Shown piece by piece: positions 35,439 to 44,173 of a stretch of DNA of 64,000 bases; position 1 is the stretch's first letter; the number at the start of each line of letters is the position of its first letter. The position numbers and the translations under genes are program-made. The notes below the pieces were generated by a model. It was not told where the DNA came from. It worked only from the letters and a program-made list of their open reading frames with translations, and made no database searches. The DNA is from a bacterium (GTDB taxonomy: Bacteria; Verrucomicrobiota; Verrucomicrobiia; Limisphaerales; UBA11358), in NCBI GenBank assembly GCA_021813325.1, contig JAKALA010000002.1, positions 116,161-180,160 on the forward strand. The letters are read 5' to 3'.

Positions 35439-36399
35439 TGGGGATTTCTCCGGTGATTTGCACGGCCCAGCGTCCGTCCGTGGTTCCCGGGCGGCCGGTG
35501 AACTTGGGCATTTGACAAAGGCTGATTTGCACTTGCGCGGCGCAGGCGGGCGCCAGCGCCAGCACGTCGCCGGCCTTGAGGCGGGTCACATCGCCGGCGG
35601 ACATTTTCAGGCCATGCCAGCGCGCCGAAACGGGCACGGTGAGGCCGTCAAATTCGGCGTTCCACTTCGGTTTTTTCGGTCGGCCGGGCATGGCCTCGGT
35701 TTCAATCAGTGCCGGACTGAGCTGGCGCAGGAGCGGCTCGACCGTCGGGTAGGGGAACACCATTTGCATGGTTTCGGATTGTTCGCCGATGCCGCCGGTC
35801 ATGGTCAGGATCATCATTTCGGTGTCGGGAGTGGCGGTTTGCAGAAAGTGGCTGTTGCTTTCGTGGTTCACAAGCGTGGCGTGCAGATCACGCATTTCCG
35901 GCCAATGACTGCACCATTCCGAGAAAATCAGCACCGCCACCTGGTCAAAAAGGGCGACTTCAATCTCGGACAATTCGCGCGGCGTTTCGGGCGGCTGGCC
36001 GGGGCCGCCCAGCAAGCGGTCCACCAGCGTCAAGGCCATTTTGGGCGGGACGACCAACAGGCTGACGCCTTTGAGCGGATCGGTCTTGAACAGAGTGATA
36101 TGGGTGGGATTGGGCAAGCCCTCCGTGTATTTTTGGTAGCCGACGATTTGCAGTTTGGCGAGCTGCAGGGAAAATTCGAGCCGGAGAAAGATGGCCAGGC
36201 GCGCGGCCAGGGACCGCACAAATTGTTCGTGGCGCTGCCGGATGCGGCGCAGTTCGCTGGCGGCGAGGAAGCCGGACTGGCGGAAATCATGGCTGCGGAT
36301 GTCCGCAGCCCGGCGCCGTTCCCGGGTGCCTTTGGCGGTAAACACCAGCACTTCGCCGAGTTCGGCGACGGGCGGCGCGGTTGCTTCCGGTTCGCTCAT
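35431..36399 (-). CDS. fliM: Flagellar motor switch protein FliM, no N-terminal CheY-binding motif
   Basis: 322 residues. The middle CheC-like domain starts at IRSHDFRQSGFLAASELRRI and includes FKTDPLKGVSLLVVPPKMAL and LVDRLLGGPG; the C-terminal SPOA domain covers the last 80 residues. FliM links FliG and FliN in the C-ring. The first 25 residues (MSEPEATAPPVAELGEVLVF) lack the LSQxEIDALL peptide that binds CheY-P in other species. The ATG is 6 bases after the fliL stop, so the start seems right. Confidence 0.93.
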   Translation of the reverse strand: MSEPEATAPPVAELGEVLVFTAKGTRERRRAADIRSHDFRQSGFLAASELRRIRQRHEQFVRSLAARLAIFLRLEFSLQLAKLQIVGYQKYTEGLPNPTHITLFKTDPLKGVSLLVVPPKMALTLVDRLLGGPGQPPETPRELSEIEVALFDQVAVLIFSEWCSHWPEMRDLHATLVNHESNSHFLQTATPDTEMMILTMTGGIGEQSETMQMVFPYPTVEPLLRQLSPALIETEAMPGRPKKPKWNAEFDGLTVPVSARWHGLKMSAGDVTRLKAGDVLALAPACAAQVQISLCQMPKFTGRPGTTDGRWAVQITGEIPNE

Positions 36400-36405
36400 G
36401 GCACA

Positions 36406-36951
36406 TTACTGAATGGCAAATTCCGGGAAGTAAATATCCTGCACGGTGGAGTCGCCCAGGATACCGTTGAAGCTGGTGAGCAATTCATTGCGGATGAGGT
36501 TGCGTTCGCCGGGTTTTTCCAGGTCGGCCAGGGTTTTCGATCCCAGAATACTACACGCGGCATCGCGCATTTGCGCGTCGCGTGAGGTCATTTCGTCCTT
36601 GAAATTCGCGGAGGTGCCGACGATGGACAAACTTACCAGCAGATAACGCGCGCCCATGGTGCCGGCGACATTGACCAGCAATTTATTCATTGCGACGGTC
36701 TCGGTTTTTTCCTTGCCGCCTTCCTTTTTGAGCTTGGAAACGGATATGCTTGAAGAGTTGGTGTTTGCGCCTGAGGCATTCAGGCTTTTTTGAATTTGCG
36801 GCACCAGCACAAATTGTGTCATGGCAAAGGCGAGCACCGGCATGGCGATCACGGTGATAATGAGCGGCAACCAGGTTTTAAACCCGCCGGCCGCCGCCGC
36901 CGTTTTGGCGCCCTCCGCGGGCGCCGCTTCGGAAGTTCGATCTTCAGCCAT
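36406..36951 (-). CDS. fliL: Flagellar basal body-associated protein FliL
   Basis: 181 residues from the ATG at 36951; a TTG two codons upstream is less likely. One membrane helix (LPLIITVIAMPVLAFAMTQF) and a periplasmic domain with LLVNVAGTMGARYLLVSLSI and RDAACSILGSKTLADLEKPG, ending VQDIYFPEFAIQ, all typical of FliL. FliL surrounds and supports the stator. It lies between flgE and fliM. Confidence 0.93.
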   Translation of the reverse strand: MAEDRTSEAAPAEGAKTAAAAGGFKTWLPLIITVIAMPVLAFAMTQFVLVPQIQKSLNASGANTNSSSISVSKLKKEGGKEKTETVAMNKLLVNVAGTMGARYLLVSLSIVGTSANFKDEMTSRDAQMRDAACSILGSKTLADLEKPGERNLIRNELLTSFNGILGDSTVQDIYFPEFAIQ

Positions 36952-36965
36952 AAGCAATGATGGGA

Positions 36966-37787
36966 TTAGCGTTTCAGATTGACCAAAGCCTGGAGGATTT
37001 CATCACTGGTGGTGATGACTTTGGTGTTCGCCTCATAAGCCCGCTGCGTGGTGATGAGGGAGGTGAGCTGCCCGGCGAGATCCACGTTGGACATTTCCAG
37101 GGAGCCGGTCACCAGGCTGCCCAAACCGTTGCTGCTGGGGGCCACGGGCTTGGCGAGCGGACCGGCGTAGGACAGATTGGAGTAAAGGTTGTTGCCGACC
37201 TTGGCCAGTTGCTGGGGGTTGGTGAAATTTTGCAGCAAAACCTGGCCGCGCACATACTGGGTGCCGTCGGACAGCAGCACGTTCAAAGTGCCGTTGGCGC
37301 CGAAGGTGTAACTTTGCACGGAAGCGGTGCTGCTGTTGGGCGCGCCGGTGTTGTCGATCTTGATGTCGCCGACCGTGCCCAGGGTGGAATCCGTGTAGCC
37401 CTGCACGCGCATGCCGGAGCTGGTCACGAGATAGCCGCTGGAATCCGTGGTGAACTGGCCGTCGCGGGTCACATACTTGGCGCCAGAAGCGGGATCGCTG
37501 ACCAGGAAAAAACCGTTGCCATTGATCGCCATGTCGGTTTGCACCGAAGTGCTGGTGATGGAACCCTGGGTGAATTGGTTGGTGATGGAACCGGTCAAAA
37601 CCCCGGTGCCTACCTGCATGATGCCGCTGTTATTGGTGCCCAGCGTCTGGCTGAAGGCATCCGCGAAATTGGTGGACGCCGATTTGTAACCGACCGTATC
37701 CACGTTGGCAATGTTGTTGCCGATGACGTTCAGGCTTTGTTGGAACTGATTGAGCGCGCTGATGCCGGAATCGAGGGCGATGAGCAT
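36966..37787 (-). CDS. flgE: Flagellar hook protein FlgE, short form
   Basis: 273 residues. N-terminus MLIALDSGISALNQFQQSLN with IGNNIANVDTVGYKSASTNF; middle GNGFFLVSDPASGAKYVTRD; C-terminus LEMSNVDLAGQLTSLITTQR. It is shorter than enterobacterial FlgE (about 400) and lacks the outer domains, so the hook surface would be thin. Position after flgD and fliK supports hook rather than rod. An alternative rod-type (FlgG-like) assignment is less likely because flgG and flgF are elsewhere. Confidence 0.9.
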   Translation of the reverse strand: MLIALDSGISALNQFQQSLNVIGNNIANVDTVGYKSASTNFADAFSQTLGTNNSGIMQVGTGVLTGSITNQFTQGSITSTSVQTDMAINGNGFFLVSDPASGAKYVTRDGQFTTDSSGYLVTSSGMRVQGYTDSTLGTVGDIKIDNTGAPNSSTASVQSYTFGANGTLNVLLSDGTQYVRGQVLLQNFTNPQQLAKVGNNLYSNLSYAGPLAKPVAPSSNGLGSLVTGSLEMSNVDLAGQLTSLITTQRAYEANTKVITTSDEILQALVNLKR

Positions 37788-37822
37788 AGGTTTTTTATGG
37801 GGTTGAGGTTTAAGCGGAAAAA

Positions 37823-38257
37823 TTAGTTCGACGGCGATGAATTGGACGCGGTGTTGCCGGCGGTCAAAGTCGGGGCGATGGACACGACCTGGTTCAGCGC
37901 ATACGGAACGCCGTTCACCAGAATTTTGGGTGTGTTGTTTTGCATGATGACGCCCTGCACCACTCCATTGACCGCAGTGTTGGCGTCCACCTGGATGTTC
38001 ACCGTGTTGCCGACCAGACTGTTGGCCTGGATCATGTTCAAGGACGACGACATTTCGGTGGATTGTTGCAGCGCGGAAAATTGCGCCATTTGCGCCGCCA
38101 TGTCCGTGTTGGACTGGGGATTCATCGGATCCTGGTTTTGCAACTGCGCGACCAGCAATTGCAGAAAATCCTGCTGGTTCAGCGCCGATTTGCTGCTGGA
38201 AAGCGAGTCGGTCGAATTAAGCATGTTGCTGGTGGCACTGGTGGCGTTGACTTGCAT
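37823..38257 (-). CDS. flgD: Hook assembly scaffold protein FlgD
   Basis: 144 residues from the ATG at 38257, 5 bases after the fliK stop; a TTG at 38281 would overlap fliK. The N-terminal region NQQDFLQLLVAQLQNQDPMN and DMAAQMAQFSALQQSTEMSS is the FlgD signature. It caps the growing hook. It lacks the larger C-terminal FlgD Ig-like and tudor domains, so it is a minimal form. Confidence 0.92.
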   Translation of the reverse strand: MQVNATSATSNMLNSTDSLSSSKSALNQQDFLQLLVAQLQNQDPMNPQSNTDMAAQMAQFSALQQSTEMSSSLNMIQANSLVGNTVNIQVDANTAVNGVVQGVIMQNNTPKILVNGVPYALNQVVSIAPTLTAGNTASNSSPSN

Positions 38258-38262
38258 AAGGT

Positions 38263-40086
38263 TCAGGCCCAGGTTTCCCAACCGCGTCCGGACGCGGCTA
38301 AAACCGTTGATGGCGTTAAGGGTTGCAGGATGGATTGGGCCAGGGCAAAACCGGCGAACGCACTGCTTTCGTCGCTGTCCTGACGGTTAAATTTTTTTTG
38401 CGCGTCATGCGATTGCTGGAAGGCTGAACCATCGCTTCCGACCGTGGAGTTCTCGCTCCCGGTCAGCGGCGCCAGGCGGATGCCGCGTTCCTCCAGCCGA
38501 TGCTGAAGTTCGGGCCAATGTTGATTCAACGGCGCGAAATCCCCGCGCTCCAGATTGACGCGGGCATCGATGTCGTCCGCGCGTTGCTGCAAATCCAGCG
38601 ACAGTTGCAAACCCGCTCCGGGTTTGATGACCACATGCAGGGAATCCGATTTCGTCTCACCCAGCCGGATCGCGTGCAACGCGACCATGTCGTGCGTTCG
38701 GTCCGCCGCCCGGTTGCGGATTTCATTCAACGCCGAAGTCGCCAGGCCATTTGCCCCGCTCATCGCATCCAGCGAAATATTCTCTTTGCCCGATGAACCA
38801 AGCGCGCCCGTGGCATCGCCATGAACCGTGAATGGCGTAGGCAAAATATTCTCTTTTGCCGCCAAGTCCCCGTCCACCGGCAAAACTTTCTTGGTTGAGT
38901 CGGCAACTTTGGTCGTTTTTTCCACTTTATTCATGGACGAATACAGTTTAGCAACGGCTGTGCCATGCTGCTCTGCTGCCCGCAACTGGGAACTGTCCGC
39001 TGCGACAACGGGAGAAAAAGCCGTTTTGGAAGCGCCCACCGCCGCGTTGCCTGAAGCCACGGACGATTTTGCCGAAGGCCCTGTCGCGTCGGTCAAAGTA
39101 ACTTCACCGTTCGCAGGCGTGTTTTGAGCGGCCAGTTGAACCGCGGCGCTCGCAGCGCTGGCGGTTAAAGGAACTGAACCGTTTGCCGGGTTTGCCGCCG
39201 GGACAATCTCGGAAGGGTGATCCGCGGGAGCCGCCTGAGTTTTGGCTGATGCCGCGGGCGTTTCAGCCGCGGCTGTTTCCGGCGTTTTCACGGTTTGGGT
39301 GGCGTCACCGGATTCCGCTGCGGGCTGCTGGGGCCGGTTGAAACTCATCTTGATGGCCTCATCCGCCAGGCCGCCAGCCGTTCCGGAAGTCTTGGCGTCG
39401 CTCGCGGTGAATCCGGTCAACAACGATTTGCCCGCATTTGAGCTGCCCGTTTGCTGGGCCGCATCGCCGGACTTTGCCGCGCCTTTGGCATTCAAAGCCG
39501 AAACGCTTTTCGCATCGGGCAACCAAGATGTTCCCGGGTTGCTGGCGGCTTTCGCGCCCGCGCTGACATCGCGGATGACTGGTTTCTTCGAATCACTCTT
39601 GGCGGACGTCGATTGCTGGCCGGCGGAAACACCGGCGGGCAAAACCGGCGTGGATGGAACTAGAATGACTGGCACGAGATTGAGGAACAGGCATTCAGCT
39701 TGGGCCGCCGCCTTTTCGTGGTGTGATGATTGCGGCGGCGCATCGGACGTTGTGCCCGCGTCACCCGATTGTTCTGAAGTGATGGCTGGCTTGGGCGGAG
39801 CTTTCGCGGCGGCGCTGGGCGTTGCCGTGTCCGCCGTTTCCTTTTTGCCGGGAGTTCTGGAGAGGGCAGCGGGCTGCGTCCGTCCGTTTGCCGCCGGTTT
39901 CTGACCGGTGGTTTCGCCGCCAGAAGTTTGCTTCGATTCTTCAGGCGTCAATGCTTTCGTCATGACGTCAGCAAAGAGTTGATGGGCGTTGGCCGAAGCG
40001 GGTGGAGAGGTGAGATTTTCGGAAGTGATATTGTCTCCCGCCAAGGGAAACGCACCGGCGGGGAAGGTCAAATCAAGGCTTTGCAT
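38263..40086 (-). CDS. fliK: Hook-length control protein FliK
   Basis: 607 residues from the ATG at 40086; an upstream TTG is possible. The first 450 residues are low-complexity, rich in Ala, Pro, Ser, Thr and Lys, as expected of the secreted ruler. The C-terminal domain has LHVVIKPGAGLQLSLDLQQR and WPELQHRLEERGIRLAPL, the Flg_hook region that contacts FlhB. It overlaps the motE end by 14 bases and precedes flgD. A sigma-54 type promoter site lies inside the gene at 38950-38965. Confidence 0.88.
   Translation of the reverse strand: MQSLDLTFPAGAFPLAGDNITSENLTSPPASANAHQLFADVMTKALTPEESKQTSGGETTGQKPAANGRTQPAALSRTPGKKETADTATPSAAAKAPPKPAITSEQSGDAGTTSDAPPQSSHHEKAAAQAECLFLNLVPVILVPSTPVLPAGVSAGQQSTSAKSDSKKPVIRDVSAGAKAASNPGTSWLPDAKSVSALNAKGAAKSGDAAQQTGSSNAGKSLLTGFTASDAKTSGTAGGLADEAIKMSFNRPQQPAAESGDATQTVKTPETAAAETPAASAKTQAAPADHPSEIVPAANPANGSVPLTASAASAAVQLAAQNTPANGEVTLTDATGPSAKSSVASGNAAVGASKTAFSPVVAADSSQLRAAEQHGTAVAKLYSSMNKVEKTTKVADSTKKVLPVDGDLAAKENILPTPFTVHGDATGALGSSGKENISLDAMSGANGLATSALNEIRNRAADRTHDMVALHAIRLGETKSDSLHVVIKPGAGLQLSLDLQQRADDIDARVNLERGDFAPLNQHWPELQHRLEERGIRLAPLTGSENSTVGSDGSAFQQSHDAQKKFNRQDSDESSAFAGFALAQSILQPLTPSTVLAASGRGWETWA
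38950..38965 (-). promoter_or_regulatory. Sigma-54 type promoter inside fliK
   Basis: Minus strand TGGCACAGCCGTTGCT followed by AAAC: the best match in the window to TGGCAC-N5-TTGC, with the same AAAC extension as the flgB, flgF and fliW sites. It is inside the fliK coding sequence, about 690 bases before flgD. An in-frame fliK ATG lies 16 bases after the GC. Confidence 0.6.
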
Positions 40087-40690
40087 TTGGAGAAGCCGGA
40101 GAAACGGCGTTGGTGTCAAACGGAAGAACTTGCTGTAAACGGCTGGTCAGCATGGCGGCGCGGCGAGCCAGCGCCGGACTGCTTTTGCTCATCGTTTCCA
40201 AAATACTGCTGGCCACATCGGACTTCAGGGTGAAGAGAATGCGGACCACGTCGGTTTCATTCATTTCGTTGAGCATCGCGGCCGCGCTGGCCGGGGTCAT
40301 GGCCGAAATCAATTTGGCCTGGTGCTTGATATTATCGGCTTCCTGGGCTTTGAAGCGAATTACGTTTTTGTCAAATTCGGCCTGCAAATTGGCGACGGAC
40401 TGGGTGACCGAGGAAATCTCGTTGCGTTCGGCCTCCAGGCGGGCTTGCCATTCGCTGAGTTGCTGGGCGCGCAAGGCGAGGGATTCTTTTTCAGTTTTGA
40501 TTTGCGCCAGCCATTGATCCAACTCTGGATTTCTGAATTTCCAGGACGGATCGTCGTCAGCCGAGCATTCCACCGCCTCGCGCTCTGGCCGGGTGAATGT
40601 TTTGCCTTTGATCACCGCAAAGGTGGTTCCCAAATAAAGGACGCAGCCCGCGAGGGCGGTCATCCATGATGATTTTAAGATGTCGGGCAT
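40073..40690 (-). CDS. MotE-like flagellar protein with MgtE-N type domain
   Basis: 205 residues: a membrane helix near the N-terminus (SWMTALAGCVLYLGTTFAVI), a coiled coil (about 65-130, QQLSEWQARLEAERNEISSV), then a domain like the MgtE intracellular N-terminus (LISAMTPASAAAMLNEMNET and VVRILFTLKSDVASSILETM). Proteins of this design, MotE or YlxF, sit between fliJ and fliK in many flagellar operons and act with the stator or export machinery. The position here matches exactly. Confidence 0.8.
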   Translation of the reverse strand: MPDILKSSWMTALAGCVLYLGTTFAVIKGKTFTRPEREAVECSADDDPSWKFRNPELDQWLAQIKTEKESLALRAQQLSEWQARLEAERNEISSVTQSVANLQAEFDKNVIRFKAQEADNIKHQAKLISAMTPASAAAMLNEMNETDVVRILFTLKSDVASSILETMSKSSPALARRAAMLTSRLQQVLPFDTNAVSPASPNAKP

Positions 40691-40696
40691 GGCGAA

Positions 40697-41167
40697 TTAG
40701 AGGGTGGCGCCGGTCATTTGCAGCGGACCGGGCAGGGCGCTCATTTGCACCGCGAGTTCGTCAAACATGTTTTGCTCCTCGCGCTGGGCCTGCCGTTCAT
40801 ACGCATGGCGGGATTTGTCCCGGAACTTGTCCAGGGCCTCGCGGTCGCGGGACGCCAGCGTCATTTCCTGAAACAACTGTTCCGCCGTCTGGCGCACCTT
40901 GTCCGCCTGGGCCTGGCGCTCGTTGCGGCGAATTTCCAGAACCTTGCACCAGGTGTGCAGGCTGTTCAACCGGTTGCTGTCCACGCCGCGGCAAAGTTCT
41001 TCGCCGAGCACTTTCCAGCCGGCCATCAATTCCGTGGCGGCGTCTTCCAACTGGCGCTCCGCCAGATTGCAGGCGGCGAGCGCCTGCACGTAACGTCGCT
41101 GGGCGGCGCGTTCTTTTTGCCCGCGCAGCACGCGCAGGGGTTCGAGGGTGAATTGGAACGGTTTCAT
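40697..41167 (-). CDS. fliJ: Flagellar export protein FliJ
   Basis: 156 residues, a long antiparallel coiled coil beginning MKPFQFTLEPLRVLRGQKER, the usual FliJ start, with AERQLEDAATELMAGWKVLG and EEQNMFDELAVQMSAL near the end. FliJ is the stalk of the FliI ATPase and recycles chaperones. It follows fliI by 12 bases. Confidence 0.92.
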   Translation of the reverse strand: MKPFQFTLEPLRVLRGQKERAAQRRYVQALAACNLAERQLEDAATELMAGWKVLGEELCRGVDSNRLNSLHTWCKVLEIRRNERQAQADKVRQTAEQLFQEMTLASRDREALDKFRDKSRHAYERQAQREEQNMFDELAVQMSALPGPLQMTGATL

Positions 41168-41179
41168 AGGTTGCCTTGG

Positions 41180-42547
41180 TTACTTTTTTACGGCTGGTTT
41201 TTCGACTGAATTGGCTGGGGCAAGAACCGCGTTCAACGCGGTCCAGCTTGTGGCGGCCGGCGAGCCTTCGCCGACTCGTTGGCGCAAGAATTTGTTCAAG
41301 GGTTCGTGCAGCCCGATGGCTTGGTCGATCGCCGGGCTGCTGCCGGCGGGATACGCGCCAATGTTGATCAAATCACGATTGCGCCGGTAAGTCGCCATGT
41401 GTTCGCGGGCGGCGGCGGTCAGCGCCAGTTGCGGCGCCTGAAGCAAATCCCGGTTCAAACGGCTCACGCTTTCCAGCACGTCGATGGCCGGATAATGATT
41501 TTGCGTGGCCAGTTCGCGGGTCAGCACCACGTGGCCGTCCAGAATGGAGCGCACGGAATCCGCGATCGGATCATTCATGTCGTCCGCCTCCACCAGCACG
41601 GTAAACAAACCGGTGATGGAACCGTGTTCGCCGGTGCCGGCGCGCTCCAATAATTGCGGCAGCAGCGAGAAAACGGAAGGCGTGTAGCCCCGCGTGGTGG
41701 GTGGTTCACCGACCGCCAGGCCGATTTCCCGTTGCGCCATGGCGAAGCGCGTGACCGAATCCATCATCAACAAAACATTCTTGCCCGTGTCGCGGAAATA
41801 CTCGGCGATGGCCATGGCGAGAAATGCGCCTTTCACGCGGTTTAAACCGGGTTCGTTGGACGTGGCCACGATCACCACGGATTTCTGCCGTCCGCGTTCG
41901 TCCAAGTCGCGCTCCAGAAATTCCCGCACCTCGCGACCGCGTTCGCCGATGAGCGCGATGACATTCACATCCGCCTCCGCCTGCGACGCCATCATGCCCA
42001 GGAGCGTGGATTTGCCCACACCGCTGCCGGCAAAAATGCCGAGCCGCTGGCCGCGTCCGCAGGGAATAAACGTGTCAATCGACCGGATGCCGGTTTCAAA
42101 AACGTTGGCGATGCGCTGCCGTTTCAGCGGGTGCGGCGGACGCAGGTTCAATCCGACGGTTTGATCGCTGACAATCGGGCCGAGATCGTCAATGGGATTT
42201 CCCAGACCGTCGATGACGCGGCCCTTGAGCGCGCTGCCCACGGCCACCCGCAGGGCGGTGCTGGTGGCAATCACTTCGCTGCCGGGATGAATGCCGTGGA
42301 TTTCGCCCAAGGGCATCAACAGCAAATGATGATTTCTGAAGCCCACCACTTCCGCGAGGGTGTAACCGTCATTGCGCGCCGACTGGATTTTGCAGACTTC
42401 GCCCATGGCGGCCACCGGTCCTTCAGATTCAATGACCAGGCCGATGAGCTGCACCACGCGTCCGCACGTTTCGGTGACGCGGGCTTCGCGCACGCGGCGG
42501 GCGGCGTGTTGCAAACGGCTCAAGGATTGAGGCGTGAACGTGGTCAT
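41180..42547 (-). CDS. fliI: Flagellum-specific export ATPase FliI
   Basis: 455 residues. Walker A at about 170 (GIFAGSGVGKSTLLGMMASQ), Walker B VLLMMDSVTRFAMAQREIGL, and GYTPSVFSLLPQLLERAGTG are hallmark FliI sequences related to F1 beta. It energises and orders substrate loading. Its ATG overlaps the fliH stop by four bases. Confidence 0.97.
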   Translation of the reverse strand: MTTFTPQSLSRLQHAARRVREARVTETCGRVVQLIGLVIESEGPVAAMGEVCKIQSARNDGYTLAEVVGFRNHHLLLMPLGEIHGIHPGSEVIATSTALRVAVGSALKGRVIDGLGNPIDDLGPIVSDQTVGLNLRPPHPLKRQRIANVFETGIRSIDTFIPCGRGQRLGIFAGSGVGKSTLLGMMASQAEADVNVIALIGERGREVREFLERDLDERGRQKSVVIVATSNEPGLNRVKGAFLAMAIAEYFRDTGKNVLLMMDSVTRFAMAQREIGLAVGEPPTTRGYTPSVFSLLPQLLERAGTGEHGSITGLFTVLVEADDMNDPIADSVRSILDGHVVLTRELATQNHYPAIDVLESVSRLNRDLLQAPQLALTAAAREHMATYRRNRDLINIGAYPAGSSPAIDQAIGLHEPLNKFLRQRVGEGSPAATSWTALNAVLAPANSVEKPAVKK

Positions 42548-43128
42548 AAACCCAGGGTCTGGCGCAATTGTTCCATTTTGGTTTCGCGGCGGGCATCAAT
42601 CAGTCCAAAGCGGGTTTGCACGAGGCAGCCGCCCGGGGAAACATCGGCCGAACTTATGAAACGCAGCGGGCCGGTGTCCGGCAATCCTGAAAGCACCGGG
42701 GCGTTGTGTTGGCGCAACAGGGCCAGGTCGTCGGGATGCAGTTGAATGACCATTTCGGCGGTGTCTTCCACTTGTTTCAAGGCTTCGCGCACGACGGCTT
42801 CGACCAGTTCCACTGAAACGGGCTGGCTGGCGACTAGCTTTTGCGCGGTTTCCAGCGCGAGTTGAATCAGCGAAATTTCCGCTTCCTGCACCACTTGCGG
42901 GACGATCCGCCGGAGCGAATCCAGCACGCCTTTTTGCAGTTCCACGGTTTCGTTGCGCTGCTGCAACAATTGCTCGTTCAACGTCTGCTGGCCTTCGCGA
43001 AAGCCGCGTTCATAGGCGGCTTGCTCGCGTTCGTGGAGATGTTCCTGCCAATCCTGCACGGGCGCTTCGCTCAATAGCTGAACGCCTTTCAGCGGATGGC
43101 GGAAGATGATGGTGTCAGACCAGTTCAT
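42544..43128 (-). CDS. fliH: Flagellar export regulator FliH
   Basis: 194 residues from the ATG at 43128 (MNWSDTIIFRHPLKG), which overlaps the fliG stop by 14 bases; a longer frame reaches into fliG but encodes nothing FliH-like. REQAAYERGFREGQQTLNEQ is the FliH glycine-repeat helix, followed by a C-terminal domain like ATP synthase delta (AEISLIQLALETAQKLVASQ; LHPDDLALL). FliH dimers hold FliI and dock it to FliN. Confidence 0.92.
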   Translation of the reverse strand: MNWSDTIIFRHPLKGVQLLSEAPVQDWQEHLHEREQAAYERGFREGQQTLNEQLLQQRNETVELQKGVLDSLRRIVPQVVQEAEISLIQLALETAQKLVASQPVSVELVEAVVREALKQVEDTAEMVIQLHPDDLALLRQHNAPVLSGLPDTGPLRFISSADVSPGGCLVQTRFGLIDARRETKMEQLRQTLGL

Positions 43129-44167
43129 TTTCGTTGGCCCGGGCTTCGTCGAGATCGATTTCACCCTCGGCTTCGAGTTTGCGGACGGCGTCGATGATGC
43201 GGAACTGGGCGGCTTCCACATCGCGCAGCTTGACGTTGCCCAGGAACGCCATTTCTTCCTGCACGGATTCGGCCGCCCGGCGGGAGATGTTGGAAAGCAG
43301 CAATTTTTTGAGGGGGTCGCTGGCTTTCTTGAGCGCCATGGTGAGGTCGCGCATTTCAATTTCGCGCATGATGCGTTGAATAGATGCACCGCCGAGAAGC
43401 AGCAAGTCTTCGAAGGTGAACATCTTCTTGCGGATGGCCATGCAGAGGTCGGGATTGCGCTCTTCAATGGTGGTCAGGAGCGTCCGGCTCACGGTTTTAT
43501 CCATGGCGTTCAGAATGTCGGCGGCGGTCGTCACGCCGCCGGTTTGATTCAGGGCGCGCGTCTGTTTGACGCCGAGTTTGGCATTGAGCACTTCCATGAC
43601 TTTTTCAGCGACTTCCACCGGCGTGGGCGCGATGGTGGCCAGACGTTCGATGACCTGATCGCGTTGCTCTTCCCGCAGCAGGTTCAAAACTTGCGCGGCT
43701 TTTTCCGCGGAAAGATGACTGACGATGAAGGTGATGACCTGCAATTGCTCGTCGCGGATGAGGTTGAAAATGTGGCGCGAATCCATTTCGGCGATGGCCT
43801 GCATGGCGCTGCTGGTGGTGCCACGCGAGGGAGCGACGCGGCCGAGAACGTCGTTGGCTTTGAAACTGCCGAGGGCTTTTTCCAGCGTGCTGCGGGTGGC
43901 ATCGATGCCGGCGTAAAGCGAGGTGCTGGCCGCCAGCGCCACATCGGAAAATTCGGCCAGAATGGCTTCCTGCTGTTCGCGGCTGATCAGGCTGAAACGG
44001 GCCATTTCACGGGAGATGGCTTCGACTTCACGCGGCTGAAACTGGCGCAGGATGGCCCCGCCGTGTTCCGGCCCCAGCATCACCAGCAGCATGGCCAGTT
44101 TCTGGGTCTTGTTCAGCACGCCACCTTCAGCGGCGGTCTCGGGCATAGTTTCAGGAGTGGCAGCCAT
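43115..44167 (-). CDS. fliG: Flagellar motor switch protein FliG
   Basis: 350 residues. N-terminal domain with TQKLAMLLVMLGPEHGGAIL, middle VSHLSAEKAAQVLNLLREEQ, and the C-terminal torque domain IRKKMFTFEDLLLLGGASIQ through ISRRAAESVQEEMAFLGNVK. FliG sits on FliF and transmits stator torque. It follows fliF by 6 bases. Confidence 0.97.
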   Translation of the reverse strand: MAATPETMPETAAEGGVLNKTQKLAMLLVMLGPEHGGAILRQFQPREVEAISREMARFSLISREQQEAILAEFSDVALAASTSLYAGIDATRSTLEKALGSFKANDVLGRVAPSRGTTSSAMQAIAEMDSRHIFNLIRDEQLQVITFIVSHLSAEKAAQVLNLLREEQRDQVIERLATIAPTPVEVAEKVMEVLNAKLGVKQTRALNQTGGVTTAADILNAMDKTVSRTLLTTIEERNPDLCMAIRKKMFTFEDLLLLGGASIQRIMREIEMRDLTMALKKASDPLKKLLLSNISRRAAESVQEEMAFLGNVKLRDVEAAQFRIIDAVRKLEAEGEIDLDEARANENELV

Positions 44168-44173
44168 AGGCGG

